Assembly (NCBI GenBank): GCA_947166385.1
Contig: CAMVEB010000015.1
Location: forward strand, 1-64,000
Source of the DNA: an uncultured Clostridia bacterium
GTDB taxonomy: Bacteria; Bacillota; Clostridia; Christensenellales; Aristaeellaceae
DNA length: 64,000 nucleotides
Direction: 5' to 3'
Part shown: one piece after another, positions 34,854-43,757 of the stretch
Layout of the letters: each line of letters begins with the position of its first letter
How positions within the stretch are numbered: position 1 is the stretch's first letter
Notes under the pieces: model-generated
Database searches by the model: none
Told to the model about the DNA's origin: nothing
Seen by the model: the letters and a program-made list of their open reading frames with translations, nothing else
Position numbers and translations under genes: made by a program

Positions 34854-37019
34854 ATGAACATCAAAACCAGCGCCTGGATCACGGTATCCCAGAATACAGG
34901 CGACATTTGTCCTGTGTTTAAGAAACTGTTCGCTCCTGAAAAAGAAATTGAAAAAGCCGAATTGCAAATCACCGCCTTGGGGATTTACCATGCGGAAATC
35001 AATGGCCAGCGAATCAGTGATTTCGTGCTGGCTCCCGGCTGGACCAGCTATGATCATCGACTGCAGGTGCAGACCTATGATGTGACGGCCCTGCTTCAAA
35101 AAGAAAACGACCTGCGGGTCACCGTGGGCCGGGGCTGGTTTCGCTCGCCCATGCCGGGCTGGCTGAACAGCGAGGACAAACAGCGGCGGATGGCCCAGCC
35201 CTGCGGGCTGATCGCTTCCCTGCATATTTATTATGCCGACGGCACGGAAGAAACCATCCTGACGGATGAAACCTGGCAATGGGCAAAGAGCCGCATCCTG
35301 TTCAGCGAAATCTATGACGGCGAAACCTGCGACGCCCGGATCGTGCCGGCGGATTGGCAGCCGGTGAAGCCGCTCAAATGGAGCAAGGACATCCTGATCC
35401 CCCAGGAGGGCGAAGAAATCCGGGAGACCGAGCGCGTCGCCGCGAAGCGCGTTTTCAAAACGCCCCAGGGCGACACCGTGGTGGACTTCGGCCAGGAGGT
35501 CACGGGCTATGTGGAAATCACGCTGAACGCCTACGCCGGGGACGAAGTGCTGTTCGACCACGCCGAGGTGCAGGACAAGGACGGCAACTGGTACAACGAA
35601 AACTACCGCAGCGCCAAGGCTCAGGCAAGGTATATCTGCCGGGATGGAAAACAGATCTGGCATCCGGAGCTTACCTTCTTCGGCTTCCGGTACATTCGGC
35701 TGCTGTCCTGGCCGGGTGAAGCCAAGCCTGAAAACTTCACTGCCATTGCCGTGCATTCCGATATGAAGCGCACCGGCTGGCTGAAGAGCGGAAACGCCGA
35801 GTTGAACCAGCTGTTTTCTAACATCGTGTGGGGTCAGCGGGGCAACTTCCTGGACGTGCCCACCGACTGCCCCCAGCGGGACGAGCGCCTGGGCTGGACA
35901 GGAGATGCCCAGGTGTTCATCAAGACCGCCAGCTATCTGTTCGACACGGAAAAATACTTCAAAAAATGGCTCCACGACCTGGCCGCCGACCAGCGGGAAA
36001 GCGGCGAGGTGGGCCAGGTGATCCCCGACCTGATGCCGGAAGCTCCCGGCAGCGCTGCCTGGGGCGACGCCGCCGCCATCTGCCCCTGGCAGGTGTACCA
36101 GACCTACGGGGACCGGACTGTGCTGGAAGATCAGTTCGAGAGCATGCGGAAATGGGTGGACTTCATTGGCTCCGTTACCCAAACCCCTAACCTGTGGATC
36201 GAGCATTTCCATTTTGGCGACTGGCTGGGCCTGGACGCGCCTGACGGCAGCTATAAGGGTTCTTCCCGGGAGGATTTCATCGCCAGCGCGTTCTATGCCC
36301 ATTCCACGGCATTGGTGGTTAAAGCCGGAAAACTGCTGGGCAAGGATGTCTCCGCCTATGAAAAGCTGCATCAGAATATCGTTGCCGCCTTCCGCAAGAC
36401 CTTCCCCGAATACAAGACCCAGACCGAGCACGTGCTGGCCGTGCACTTCGGGCTGGCGGAGGATGCGCAAAAGACCGCCGACGCCCTGGCCGAGATGGTC
36501 AAAGCCGACGGCGTGCAGCTGCGCACCGGCTTTGTGGGCACCCCCTACATCCTGCATGTGCTGAGCAATTACGGCCACGCCGATCTGGCCTGGTCGCTGA
36601 TGCTGCGGCGGGAATATCCCGGCTGGCTGTATCCCGTCGCCAAAGGCGCCACCACCATCTGGGAACACTGGGACGGCATCAAGCCCAACGGTTCCTTCTG
36701 GAGCAAGGATATGAACTCCTTCAATCATTACGCCTACGGCGCGGTGGCGGACTGGGTGTTCGAGCAGGCGGCGGGTATCCGGCACGCCGAGGACAAGCCC
36801 GGTTTTGAGGAATTGATTTACGCACCCCATCCCGACGCCCGCCTTGGCTGGCTGCAGGCGAAACTGGACACCCGTCACGGCACGGTCAGCGCCCTGTGGG
36901 TATGTCAGGAGGACGGGATCCGTTATGAACTGGAAACACCGGTGCGGACAAAGGTTTGCCTGAACGGGAAAGAAACCCGGATCGATCCCGGCAAATACAC
37001 CTTCTGGACAGAGAAGTAA
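34854..37019 (+). CDS. Alpha-L-rhamnosidase, GH78
   Basis: A 721-residue rhamnosidase. The N-terminal domain has YHAEINGQRISDFVLAPGWT, the classical bacterial rhamnosidase N-domain. The (alpha/alpha)6 barrel contains DVPTDCPQRDERLGWTGDAQ, the acidic catalytic cluster typical of GH78, and GATTIWEHWDGIKPNG, with the glutamate proposed as base. A short C-terminal beta domain follows. No signal peptide, so it acts on imported substrates. It would remove terminal alpha-L-rhamnose from pectin side chains or flavonoid glycosides. Start at 34854 after AAGGAGG. Confidence 0.92.
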   Translation: MNIKTSAWITVSQNTGDICPVFKKLFAPEKEIEKAELQITALGIYHAEINGQRISDFVLAPGWTSYDHRLQVQTYDVTALLQKENDLRVTVGRGWFRSPMPGWLNSEDKQRRMAQPCGLIASLHIYYADGTEETILTDETWQWAKSRILFSEIYDGETCDARIVPADWQPVKPLKWSKDILIPQEGEEIRETERVAAKRVFKTPQGDTVVDFGQEVTGYVEITLNAYAGDEVLFDHAEVQDKDGNWYNENYRSAKAQARYICRDGKQIWHPELTFFGFRYIRLLSWPGEAKPENFTAIAVHSDMKRTGWLKSGNAELNQLFSNIVWGQRGNFLDVPTDCPQRDERLGWTGDAQVFIKTASYLFDTEKYFKKWLHDLAADQRESGEVGQVIPDLMPEAPGSAAWGDAAAICPWQVYQTYGDRTVLEDQFESMRKWVDFIGSVTQTPNLWIEHFHFGDWLGLDAPDGSYKGSSREDFIASAFYAHSTALVVKAGKLLGKDVSAYEKLHQNIVAAFRKTFPEYKTQTEHVLAVHFGLAEDAQKTADALAEMVKADGVQLRTGFVGTPYILHVLSNYGHADLAWSLMLRREYPGWLYPVAKGATTIWEHWDGIKPNGSFWSKDMNSFNHYAYGAVADWVFEQAAGIRHAEDKPGFEELIYAPHPDARLGWLQAKLDTRHGTVSALWVCQEDGIRYELETPVRTKVCLNGKETRIDPGKYTFWTEK

Positions 37020-37032
37020 GGGGGACGCAGCC

Positions 37033-39537
37033 ATGCGCAGCATGAAAATCAATCAGGATTGGGACTTTGGCCTGGGCCAGGTAGACCTGGGGAATCGCCT
37101 TCGTGGGATCTTCGGGGACAGAAAGGTCAACCTGCCTCATGATTATATGATCGAGAGCGACGTTTTCCCGGAGGCGGTTTCCGGCACTGCCAGCGGCTAT
37201 TACAACGCGGGCGTGGCCCATTACGCCAAGGAAATCGACATTCCGGCAGACTGGGAAAACGATCAGATATTCCTGCGGCTGGACGGAGCCATGATGAACG
37301 CAACCGTCGAGGTCAACGGCAGCCTGGCCTGTTTGCAGCATTACGGCTACGCGCCTTTTGAAACGGACATCACCCATCTGGTGTATCCGGGACAGATGAA
37401 TCGCGTCGTCATCACCCTGAACCCCAGCATGCAGCCCAACTCCCGCTGGTTCTCCGGCGCGGGCCTGTTCCGGGGCGTGGAACTTACGCACACGCCCAAG
37501 CTGCATGTAGCCTTCGGCGGCCTGTCCGGGTATACGAAAAAGATCGAATACAAGGCCGACGGCGCGCCGGAGACCGCTTATTTGCAGGTGTGCGCTGAAA
37601 TCAAAAATGAAAACGCCGAAAGCCGGCTGGCGGAGGTTACCTTCGCCCTGATCGACGACAAAACCGGCGCAGCGGTCAAAACCAGCAAAACCCTGACCCA
37701 GGTGCAGCCCATGAGCGTCGGCACGGCTTCCATGACCCTGACCGTGGATGATCCCATGCTTTGGGATGCCGAGCATCCCAACCTGTACCGGCTGCAAGCC
37801 ACCGTCAAGGATGCAGGTACTTTCAAAACCCATATCGTTCCCAATGAACATCCCACCGAGGACACCGAAAGCGCGCTGTTCGGCATCCGCACCGTTGAAG
37901 CGGATGTGAAGCACGGTCTGCGGATCAACGGCAAGTCCGTCAAATTAAAGGGCGGTTGCCTGCACCACGACAACGGCCCCATCGGCGCGGTGACGGTGTA
38001 CGACGCCGAGGCCCGGAAGGTGAAGAAACTCAAGGAAGTTGGCTTCAACGCCATCCGCACCACCCACAATCCGCCGTCCTCCGCGCTCATCGAAGCCTGC
38101 GACCGGTTGGGCATGTATATCTTCGATGAAGCCTTTGACGCCTGGGGCATGGGCAAGCAGCCCGGCGACTATAACCAATATTTTGAAACCGATTGGGAAA
38201 AGGATCTGACCGTCTTTGTGAAGCGGGACCGCTGCCATCCCTGCGTCACGCTCTGGTCCACCGGCAACGAGATCACCGAGCGCGGCGGCCTGAACGACGG
38301 CTATGTGTGGGCGGCGAAGCTGGCGGATACGATCCGCAGGCTCGACCCCAGCCGCCCCATCTCCAACGGCATCTGCTCCTTCTGGAACGGGCTGGATGAC
38401 ATCATCATGGCCGAGCAGATGAAGAAGCGGATGGAAGGGCTCTCCGGCGGTTTGCAAAACGCCGATATCGGCGGCAAGAAGGATCTGCTGTGGGAGCAGT
38501 ACACCGAGGGCTTTGCCAACGGCCTGGACGTGGTGGGTTACAATTACCTGGAGGGCAAGTACGAGCAGGATCACCAAATGTTCCCCGAGCGGGTGATCCT
38601 GGGCAGCGAAAACTATCCCAAGGAAATCGGCATGCACTGGCCCATGATCGAAAAAACGCCCTGGGTGATCGGCGATTTTACTTGGACGGCCTGGGATTAC
38701 ATTGGCGAGGCCGGCATCGGCAAGGCCACCTTCTATGAGCCCAGCGACCCCAACATCGGCAATCCCTGGGGTGCGCCTTCGCCCTTCCCCTGGCGCACGG
38801 CCAACGACGCGGACTTTGACGTGACCGGCCAGATCCGCCCCCAGGGCGTCTATCGCCACATCGTGTGGGGCAGCCGGGAAACCGGCTTGTTCTCCTATGA
38901 CCCCGCCGTGATCGGCAAGGTGGAAACTTTATCGAACTGGGGCTTCCCCGGCGTGTGGAAGCGGTGGAACTGGCAGGGCTGGGAAGGCAAGCCCGTGGAC
39001 GTCGCCGTATTCAGCAGCGCGGAGGAAGTGGAACTGCTTGTGAACGGTGTCAGCGTCGGCCGCAAAAAGGCCGGCGAAGCGCTGATCCACGATATGCCGC
39101 TCACCTTCCTGTTCCGGGCGGAATATCAGCCTGGCACAGTGGAGGCGGTCAGCTATACCGCTGGAAAAGAAGTCTCTCGCACAGTGCTTGCTACCACCGG
39201 CAAGCCCGTTGCCATCCGCCTGGCCGCGGAGACAGAAGCGATGAAAGTCGACGGCGAATCCCTGTGCTATGTGAACGCGGAACTGATCGACGAAAACGGC
39301 CAGGTCGTGCCGGACGCCGACATCCTGTTGAAAGTGGAAGTCAACGGCGCGGCGGAGCTGCTGGGCTTTGGCAGCGGCAATCCCATCACTGACGAGAATT
39401 ACAGCAAAGGCCAATTCACCAGCTATCTGGGCCGCGCCCTGGCGGTGCTGCGGGCTGGTTATGAGGCGGGCAAAGCAAAGCTGACGGTATCCGCCGAGGA
39501 CTTGGGCCAGGCTGAAATCTGCCTGCAAATAAAATAA
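37033..39537 (+). CDS. Glycoside hydrolase family 2 beta-galactosidase-like enzyme with DUF4982 tail
   Basis: An 834-residue GH2 protein. The jelly-roll sugar-binding domain includes RWFSGAGLFRGVELTH, and the immunoglobulin-like domain follows. The barrel begins KLKGGCLHHDNGPIGAV. The acid/base Glu is in LWSTGNEI; the nucleophile is probably in VILGSENYPKEIG, followed by VIGDFTWTAWDYIGEAG. The C-terminal region (about 640-834) matches DUF4982 and a big-like beta domain (ELLVNGVSVGRKKAG). This branch contains beta-galactosidases and beta-glucuronidases. No signal peptide. It starts 13 bp after the GH78 stop, in the same operon. Confidence 0.9.
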   Translation: MRSMKINQDWDFGLGQVDLGNRLRGIFGDRKVNLPHDYMIESDVFPEAVSGTASGYYNAGVAHYAKEIDIPADWENDQIFLRLDGAMMNATVEVNGSLACLQHYGYAPFETDITHLVYPGQMNRVVITLNPSMQPNSRWFSGAGLFRGVELTHTPKLHVAFGGLSGYTKKIEYKADGAPETAYLQVCAEIKNENAESRLAEVTFALIDDKTGAAVKTSKTLTQVQPMSVGTASMTLTVDDPMLWDAEHPNLYRLQATVKDAGTFKTHIVPNEHPTEDTESALFGIRTVEADVKHGLRINGKSVKLKGGCLHHDNGPIGAVTVYDAEARKVKKLKEVGFNAIRTTHNPPSSALIEACDRLGMYIFDEAFDAWGMGKQPGDYNQYFETDWEKDLTVFVKRDRCHPCVTLWSTGNEITERGGLNDGYVWAAKLADTIRRLDPSRPISNGICSFWNGLDDIIMAEQMKKRMEGLSGGLQNADIGGKKDLLWEQYTEGFANGLDVVGYNYLEGKYEQDHQMFPERVILGSENYPKEIGMHWPMIEKTPWVIGDFTWTAWDYIGEAGIGKATFYEPSDPNIGNPWGAPSPFPWRTANDADFDVTGQIRPQGVYRHIVWGSRETGLFSYDPAVIGKVETLSNWGFPGVWKRWNWQGWEGKPVDVAVFSSAEEVELLVNGVSVGRKKAGEALIHDMPLTFLFRAEYQPGTVEAVSYTAGKEVSRTVLATTGKPVAIRLAAETEAMKVDGESLCYVNAELIDENGQVVPDADILLKVEVNGAAELLGFGSGNPITDENYSKGQFTSYLGRALAVLRAGYEAGKAKLTVSAEDLGQAEICLQIK

Positions 39538-39559
39538 GAGAAAGAGGAGCGTGACGGGT

Positions 39560-42550
39560 ATGCGTACCGTGATTCCATTCAATGATAATTGGCTGTTTCT
39601 GAAACCCGGAGAAAACCGCGTGCCCGTCACGCTGCCCCATACCTGGAATAACTTGGACGGCCAGGATGGCGGCGGGGATTACTGGCGGGGTGAATGCGTG
39701 TATGAAAAAACCTTCGCCGCGCCGGACAAGAAAGCGGACGAGGAAATCTATCTGGAATTTGACGGCGTATCCGCCTCCGCCAAAGTGACGCTGAATGATC
39801 ACTTCGTCGGGGAGCATCACGGGGGCTACAGTCGGTTCCGGTTCAATATATTGGAATACTTGAATGACGGTGAAAACTACCTGACCCTTGCCGTCAGCAA
39901 CGCTGCCTGCGATACCGTGTATCCCCAGAACGCCGATTTTACGTTCTATGGCGGGATCTACCGGGCTGCGCGTCTGGTGGTATTGCCTAAAATCCATTTT
40001 GATATGGACACCCTGGGCGGCTGCGGCATTCGGGTGACGCCGAAGGTACTGGATGACGACTCTGCCGACGTGCTTGTATCTGCATGCACCACCGGCGGTC
40101 AGGCCGTGTTTGAATTGAATGGGGAAACACTGACAGGGAACGAAGTTACCTTCCATATTGAGCATCCCGTGCTGTGGCAGGGCCGGAAGAATCCCCATCT
40201 GTACACGCTGAAAGCCCGCCTGTACGACGGTGAGACGCTGTGCGACTCCCTGGATATTCCCTTCGGCATCCGTTCCTTCCGAATCGACCCCAATGAAGGG
40301 TTTATCCTGAACGGAGAAAGCTACCCCCTGCGGGGCGTGGCCATGCACCAGGACTGGCTGGGCAAGGGCAACGCCATTTCCGAAGCAGACATGGAAGAAA
40401 GCCTGCGCCACGTATACGACATGGGGGCCACCACCGTGCGCTTGGCTCATTACCAGCATGATCAGCACACCTATGACCTGTGCGACCGGCTGGGCATCGT
40501 GGTGTGGACGGAAATCCCCTACATCAGCGAACATCTGGACAACGCAAGGGACAACGCGCTGAGCCAGATGCGGGAGCTGATCGAACAGAATTACAACCAT
40601 CCCTCCATCGTGGTGTGGGGCCTGAGCAACGAGATCACGATGGCTCACGGCGACCAGGAAACCCTGGTGCCCTTCCATCAAAAGCTGAACGATTTGTGCC
40701 ACGAGATGGACGATACCCGTCTCACCACCATGGCCTGCATATCGCCCTTGCCTACAGATCATCCCCTTTTGGATGTGCCGGACGTGCTTTCCTACAACCA
40801 TTATTTCGGTTGGTACGGCGGGCGGCTGGAGGATAATGGTCCCTGGTTTGACAGCTTTCACGCCCTTCATCCCGATTTGCCGGTGGGTGTATCGGAATAC
40901 GGCTGCGAAAACAGCCTGTGGCATTCCTCCCACCCCGAACCCGGTGATTACAGCAACGAGTACCAGATGATCTACCACGAAAGCCTGATCAAGCAGCTGT
41001 ATTCCCGGAAATACCTGTGGGCCACCCATGTGTGGAATATGTTTGATTTCGCCGCCGACGCCCGGGAAGAGGGTGGCACAAAGGGCCGCAACAACAAAGG
41101 TCTGGTGACTTTTGATCGAAAAATACGGAAGGACGCTTTCTATGCCTACCAGGCCTGGCTGACGAATGAACCCATGCTGCATCTGTGCGGCAAGGAGTTT
41201 GTCAACCGGGACGGGGATACCGCCGAATTTGTGGTATACAGCAATTTGCCGGAAGTCACCCTGACGGTAAACGGAACGGCTTATGCAAAGCAGGCCGAGG
41301 ATCACTTCTTCCATTTCACCGTACCTCAGCCGGAGGGGAATTATACCGTTATTGCAACCGCGGGTGACTTAACTGAGCAGGCAACGTTCAATCATGTTTC
41401 CCAGCCCGATCCCGCCTATCGCTTCCAGCAAGGCACGGTGCTCAACTGGTTTGACATCGACACGCCGGAGGGCTTTTATTCCGTCAAGGATTTGCTGAAG
41501 GATATCTCCCAGGCCCCGGACGCTGCGGCACTGGTGAAGCCGCTTCTGGCGGAAATGACCGCCGCCCGGGCCGCGAAAGCAAAGCAGAAGGAACAGGAAA
41601 CCGGGCGGGAGACAGTGAAAAGCGGTGAGGGCATGAGCGCCGAGGATCGCCGCCGCACGACGATGCAGTTTAGTCTCCTGCAGCTCATCCGCATGGGCGC
41701 GCCGGATATGCCCAAGGAGCGCATCATTGCCATCAATAAACAGCTGAACCGGATTCAAAAGTACAAGCCGCCGGTAGATATCGACCCGGAACAATATGAG
41801 AAGGACAACAGCCGGAAAGAGAACGCCTACGCCTTGGACGACCGCTTTGTGCTCCGGGACGGTCAGCGCCATCCTTTCGCGGTGATCTGCCCAGGCGGCG
41901 GATATACCATGGTGTGCAGTTTTATTGAAGGCGTGCCCTACGCCAGAAAGCTCAACGAAATGGGCATATCCGCCTTCATCGTATATTACCGTGTGAAGAA
42001 CCAGGCCCGATTCCCCGCGCCCCAGGACGATCTGGCTCAGGCTGTGCGGGACATCTTTGCGAAAGCAGATGAATATCTGCTGGACACCGCCCACTGGTCC
42101 GTGTGGGGTTCCTCCGCCGGCGGCCATCTGGCGGCCAGCTTCGGCACGGCCAACATGGGCTATTCCCATTATGATCTGCCAAAGCCCGAAGCGTTGATCC
42201 TGACCTATCCCGTCATCAGCATGCGTCCGGACCTGACTGAGCAGCAGACCCATAATATGCTGCTGGGCGATCCCGCCGAGGCATCCATGGAAGCCTTTGC
42301 CAGCGTGGATGAGCAGGTAGATGCGGACTATCCGCCCACCTACATCTGGTGCGGCGACGCAGATAAAACCGTAAATCCCGACAATACCCGCCGCATGGCG
42401 GAAGCCCTTGAAAAGGCTGGCGTTCCGTATCAGTGCGAAATCTTCCCCGGCGTGGATCACGGCGTCGGCCCCGGTACGGAAACCGCCGCTGAAGGCTGGA
42501 TTGATCATGCGGTGGCGTTCTGGAAAAGGCAGCAATCATATCTTGCATAA
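39560..42550 (+). CDS. Fusion of GH2 glycosidase and alpha/beta-hydrolase (carbohydrate esterase-like)
   Basis: A 996-residue two-enzyme fusion. Residues 1-650 are GH2: DGVSASAKVTLNDHFVGEHH in the sugar-binding domain, ARDNALSQMRELIEQNYNHP in the barrel, acid/base Glu358 in WGLSNEI and nucleophile Glu446 in GVSEYGCE. A charged linker (about 680-760, AARAAKAKQKEQETGRE) leads to an alpha/beta-hydrolase (about 770-996). That part has CPGGGYTMV for the oxyanion hole, nucleophile Ser852 in GSSAGGH, CGDADK for the acid and GVDHG for the base. The esterase resembles BD-FAE/acetyl-xylan-esterase-like enzymes. The pairing suggests sequential deacylation and beta-glycoside cleavage of one substrate. 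Start chosen at 39560, after GAGGAG. Confidence 0.9.
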   Translation: MRTVIPFNDNWLFLKPGENRVPVTLPHTWNNLDGQDGGGDYWRGECVYEKTFAAPDKKADEEIYLEFDGVSASAKVTLNDHFVGEHHGGYSRFRFNILEYLNDGENYLTLAVSNAACDTVYPQNADFTFYGGIYRAARLVVLPKIHFDMDTLGGCGIRVTPKVLDDDSADVLVSACTTGGQAVFELNGETLTGNEVTFHIEHPVLWQGRKNPHLYTLKARLYDGETLCDSLDIPFGIRSFRIDPNEGFILNGESYPLRGVAMHQDWLGKGNAISEADMEESLRHVYDMGATTVRLAHYQHDQHTYDLCDRLGIVVWTEIPYISEHLDNARDNALSQMRELIEQNYNHPSIVVWGLSNEITMAHGDQETLVPFHQKLNDLCHEMDDTRLTTMACISPLPTDHPLLDVPDVLSYNHYFGWYGGRLEDNGPWFDSFHALHPDLPVGVSEYGCENSLWHSSHPEPGDYSNEYQMIYHESLIKQLYSRKYLWATHVWNMFDFAADAREEGGTKGRNNKGLVTFDRKIRKDAFYAYQAWLTNEPMLHLCGKEFVNRDGDTAEFVVYSNLPEVTLTVNGTAYAKQAEDHFFHFTVPQPEGNYTVIATAGDLTEQATFNHVSQPDPAYRFQQGTVLNWFDIDTPEGFYSVKDLLKDISQAPDAAALVKPLLAEMTAARAAKAKQKEQETGRETVKSGEGMSAEDRRRTTMQFSLLQLIRMGAPDMPKERIIAINKQLNRIQKYKPPVDIDPEQYEKDNSRKENAYALDDRFVLRDGQRHPFAVICPGGGYTMVCSFIEGVPYARKLNEMGISAFIVYYRVKNQARFPAPQDDLAQAVRDIFAKADEYLLDTAHWSVWGSSAGGHLAASFGTANMGYSHYDLPKPEALILTYPVISMRPDLTEQQTHNMLLGDPAEASMEAFASVDEQVDADYPPTYIWCGDADKTVNPDNTRRMAEALEKAGVPYQCEIFPGVDHGVGPGTETAAEGWIDHAVAFWKRQQSYLA

Positions 42551-42573
42551 ATCAGGAAATCAGAAATAACATC

Positions 42574-42628
42574 AAAAAAGCCTGTGCTGAAAACCGTCTT
42601 GCGGGCGCACAGGCTGCTTTTTTATTTT
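42574..42628. terminator. Bidirectional terminator between the GH2-esterase operon and lacI-like gene
   Basis: AGCCTGTGC (42579-42587) pairs with GCACAGGCT (42607-42615). A T-run follows on the plus strand and an A-run (42574-42579) precedes it, serving the minus strand. The regulator's stop codon lies inside the T-run. Confidence 0.88.
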
Positions 42629-43632
42629 ACGCTTTTGCGGCGTACAAGCTGGGTAAACACTTCGATCTTCAAGGGCTGTTGGTTCTTTTCTTCGATCAGC
42701 TGAATGATCCGGGCGGCGGCTGTTTCGCCCATGAAAAACTTTGGCACCATGATGGTGGTCAGCGGCGGACTTATGTATTCGCAGGCTGGCAGATCGTCAA
42801 AGCCCACGATGGATACGTCCTCAGGGATGCGATACCCCGCCTCCGTCAGCGCTTTCATGGCACCGATGGCGATCAAGTCGTTATCGGCAAAATAGCAGGA
42901 AACAGGCTTTTCGCCGGAGGCAAGCAGCGCCTTCATATCGGCACAGGCCCCCTCCTGGGAAGGCGTCAGGCGCAGCACCTGGGAGGCCGCCGTGGGCATC
43001 CCCGCGGCGCGGATGGCTTTATAGAATCCGTCCGCCCGCTGCTCAAAATTGCTGATGGAGTAAGCCGAGCGCAGATAGCCCGGCTGGGCGCGGCGCTTGC
43101 GGATCAGGTACTGGGCCGCGGTAAACGCGCCCTGCACATTATTGATGAGAATGAAATTGTATTGCGGCTTTTCAAAGTAAGCGTCCAGAAACACCAGCGG
43201 GGTTTCCAGCCGGTCAAAGCGGGCAAGGGTGGCCTCCTCCATTTCGGTGGCCAATACGATGACGCCGGAAAACTGCGCCCTGCCCAGCGAATAGATCTGG
43301 TCGTCCAGATCGTCATCCTCATACAAATAGCGAATCACACATTCGTAGCCCTTCCGGCGGCAGGCTGTGCTGACGCCATCCGTCAGGGAAGAAAAGAACG
43401 GCGTATCGTCCACCACGGCGCCGCTTCTTTTGTATACGGCAAAGCAAACCGTTCCTTTCTTTTGGCTGTCGCTGTAATGCTTTCTCGAAAAATCGTATCC
43501 GTGTTCCTTGGCAGTGTCGATCACCCGCTTCCGCGTTTCGCGACTGACGCCGGGTTTGTTGTTGAGCGCCAGGGAAACGGCGGATTCCGAAATGCCAAGC
43601 AGCGCCGCCAATGCTTTTGCTGTGATTGCCAT
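42622..43632 (-). CDS. LacI-family transcriptional regulator
   Basis: A 336-residue LacI-type repressor. The N-terminal helix-turn-helix and hinge read AITAKALAALLGISESAVSL followed by NNKPGVSRETRKRV. The periplasmic-binding-protein-like effector domain (about 60-336) includes FADNDLIAIGAMKAL and IVGFDDLPACEYISPPLTT, typical of the family. I chose the ATG at 43632, 8 bases after GAGG; a GTG at 43641 is in frame. It is divergent from the isomerase operon and its probable operator lies between. A sugar or sugar phosphate of the downstream pathway is the likely inducer. Confidence 0.93.
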   Translation of the reverse strand: MAITAKALAALLGISESAVSLALNNKPGVSRETRKRVIDTAKEHGYDFSRKHYSDSQKKGTVCFAVYKRSGAVVDDTPFFSSLTDGVSTACRRKGYECVIRYLYEDDDLDDQIYSLGRAQFSGVIVLATEMEEATLARFDRLETPLVFLDAYFEKPQYNFILINNVQGAFTAAQYLIRKRRAQPGYLRSAYSISNFEQRADGFYKAIRAAGMPTAASQVLRLTPSQEGACADMKALLASGEKPVSCYFADNDLIAIGAMKALTEAGYRIPEDVSIVGFDDLPACEYISPPLTTIMVPKFFMGETAAARIIQLIEEKNQQPLKIEVFTQLVRRKSVK

Positions 43633-43650
43633 GTTGTTCACCTCGTTTCC

Positions 43651-43679
43651 ATCATACCGAATTGAGCGGATTTAGTCAA
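43651..43679 (-). promoter_or_regulatory. Promoter of the lacI-like gene
   Basis: On the minus strand TTGACT (-35, 43679-43674) and TATGAT (-10, 43656-43651) are separated by exactly 17 bp. The spacer holds one ATTGAG element (plus strand 43661-43666) resembling a half of the nearby palindrome, so autoregulation is possible. Confidence 0.8.
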
Positions 43680-43685
43680 TTATTA

Positions 43686-43726
43686 CTCAATTATTTATTG
43701 AGATTTAGTTTTGCGCTTGGTATGAT
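43686..43726 (+). promoter_or_regulatory. Promoter and LacI-type operator of the isomerase-transketolase-kinase operon
   Basis: The palindrome CTCAAT-N5-ATTGAG (43686-43702) overlaps the -35 TTGAGA (43698-43703). The -10 TATGAT (43721-43726) follows 17 bp later. The position across the -35 is right for repression by the divergently encoded LacI-family protein. Confidence 0.8.
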
Positions 43727-43757
43727 GCAGACAGAATACAATGCGGGAGGTAAGTGT

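Noticed and set aside
34833-37052. Very long (739-codon) minus-strand frame across the GH78 gene
   Set aside because: GC-rich third positions create open antisense frames; the plus-strand product has all GH78 motifs.
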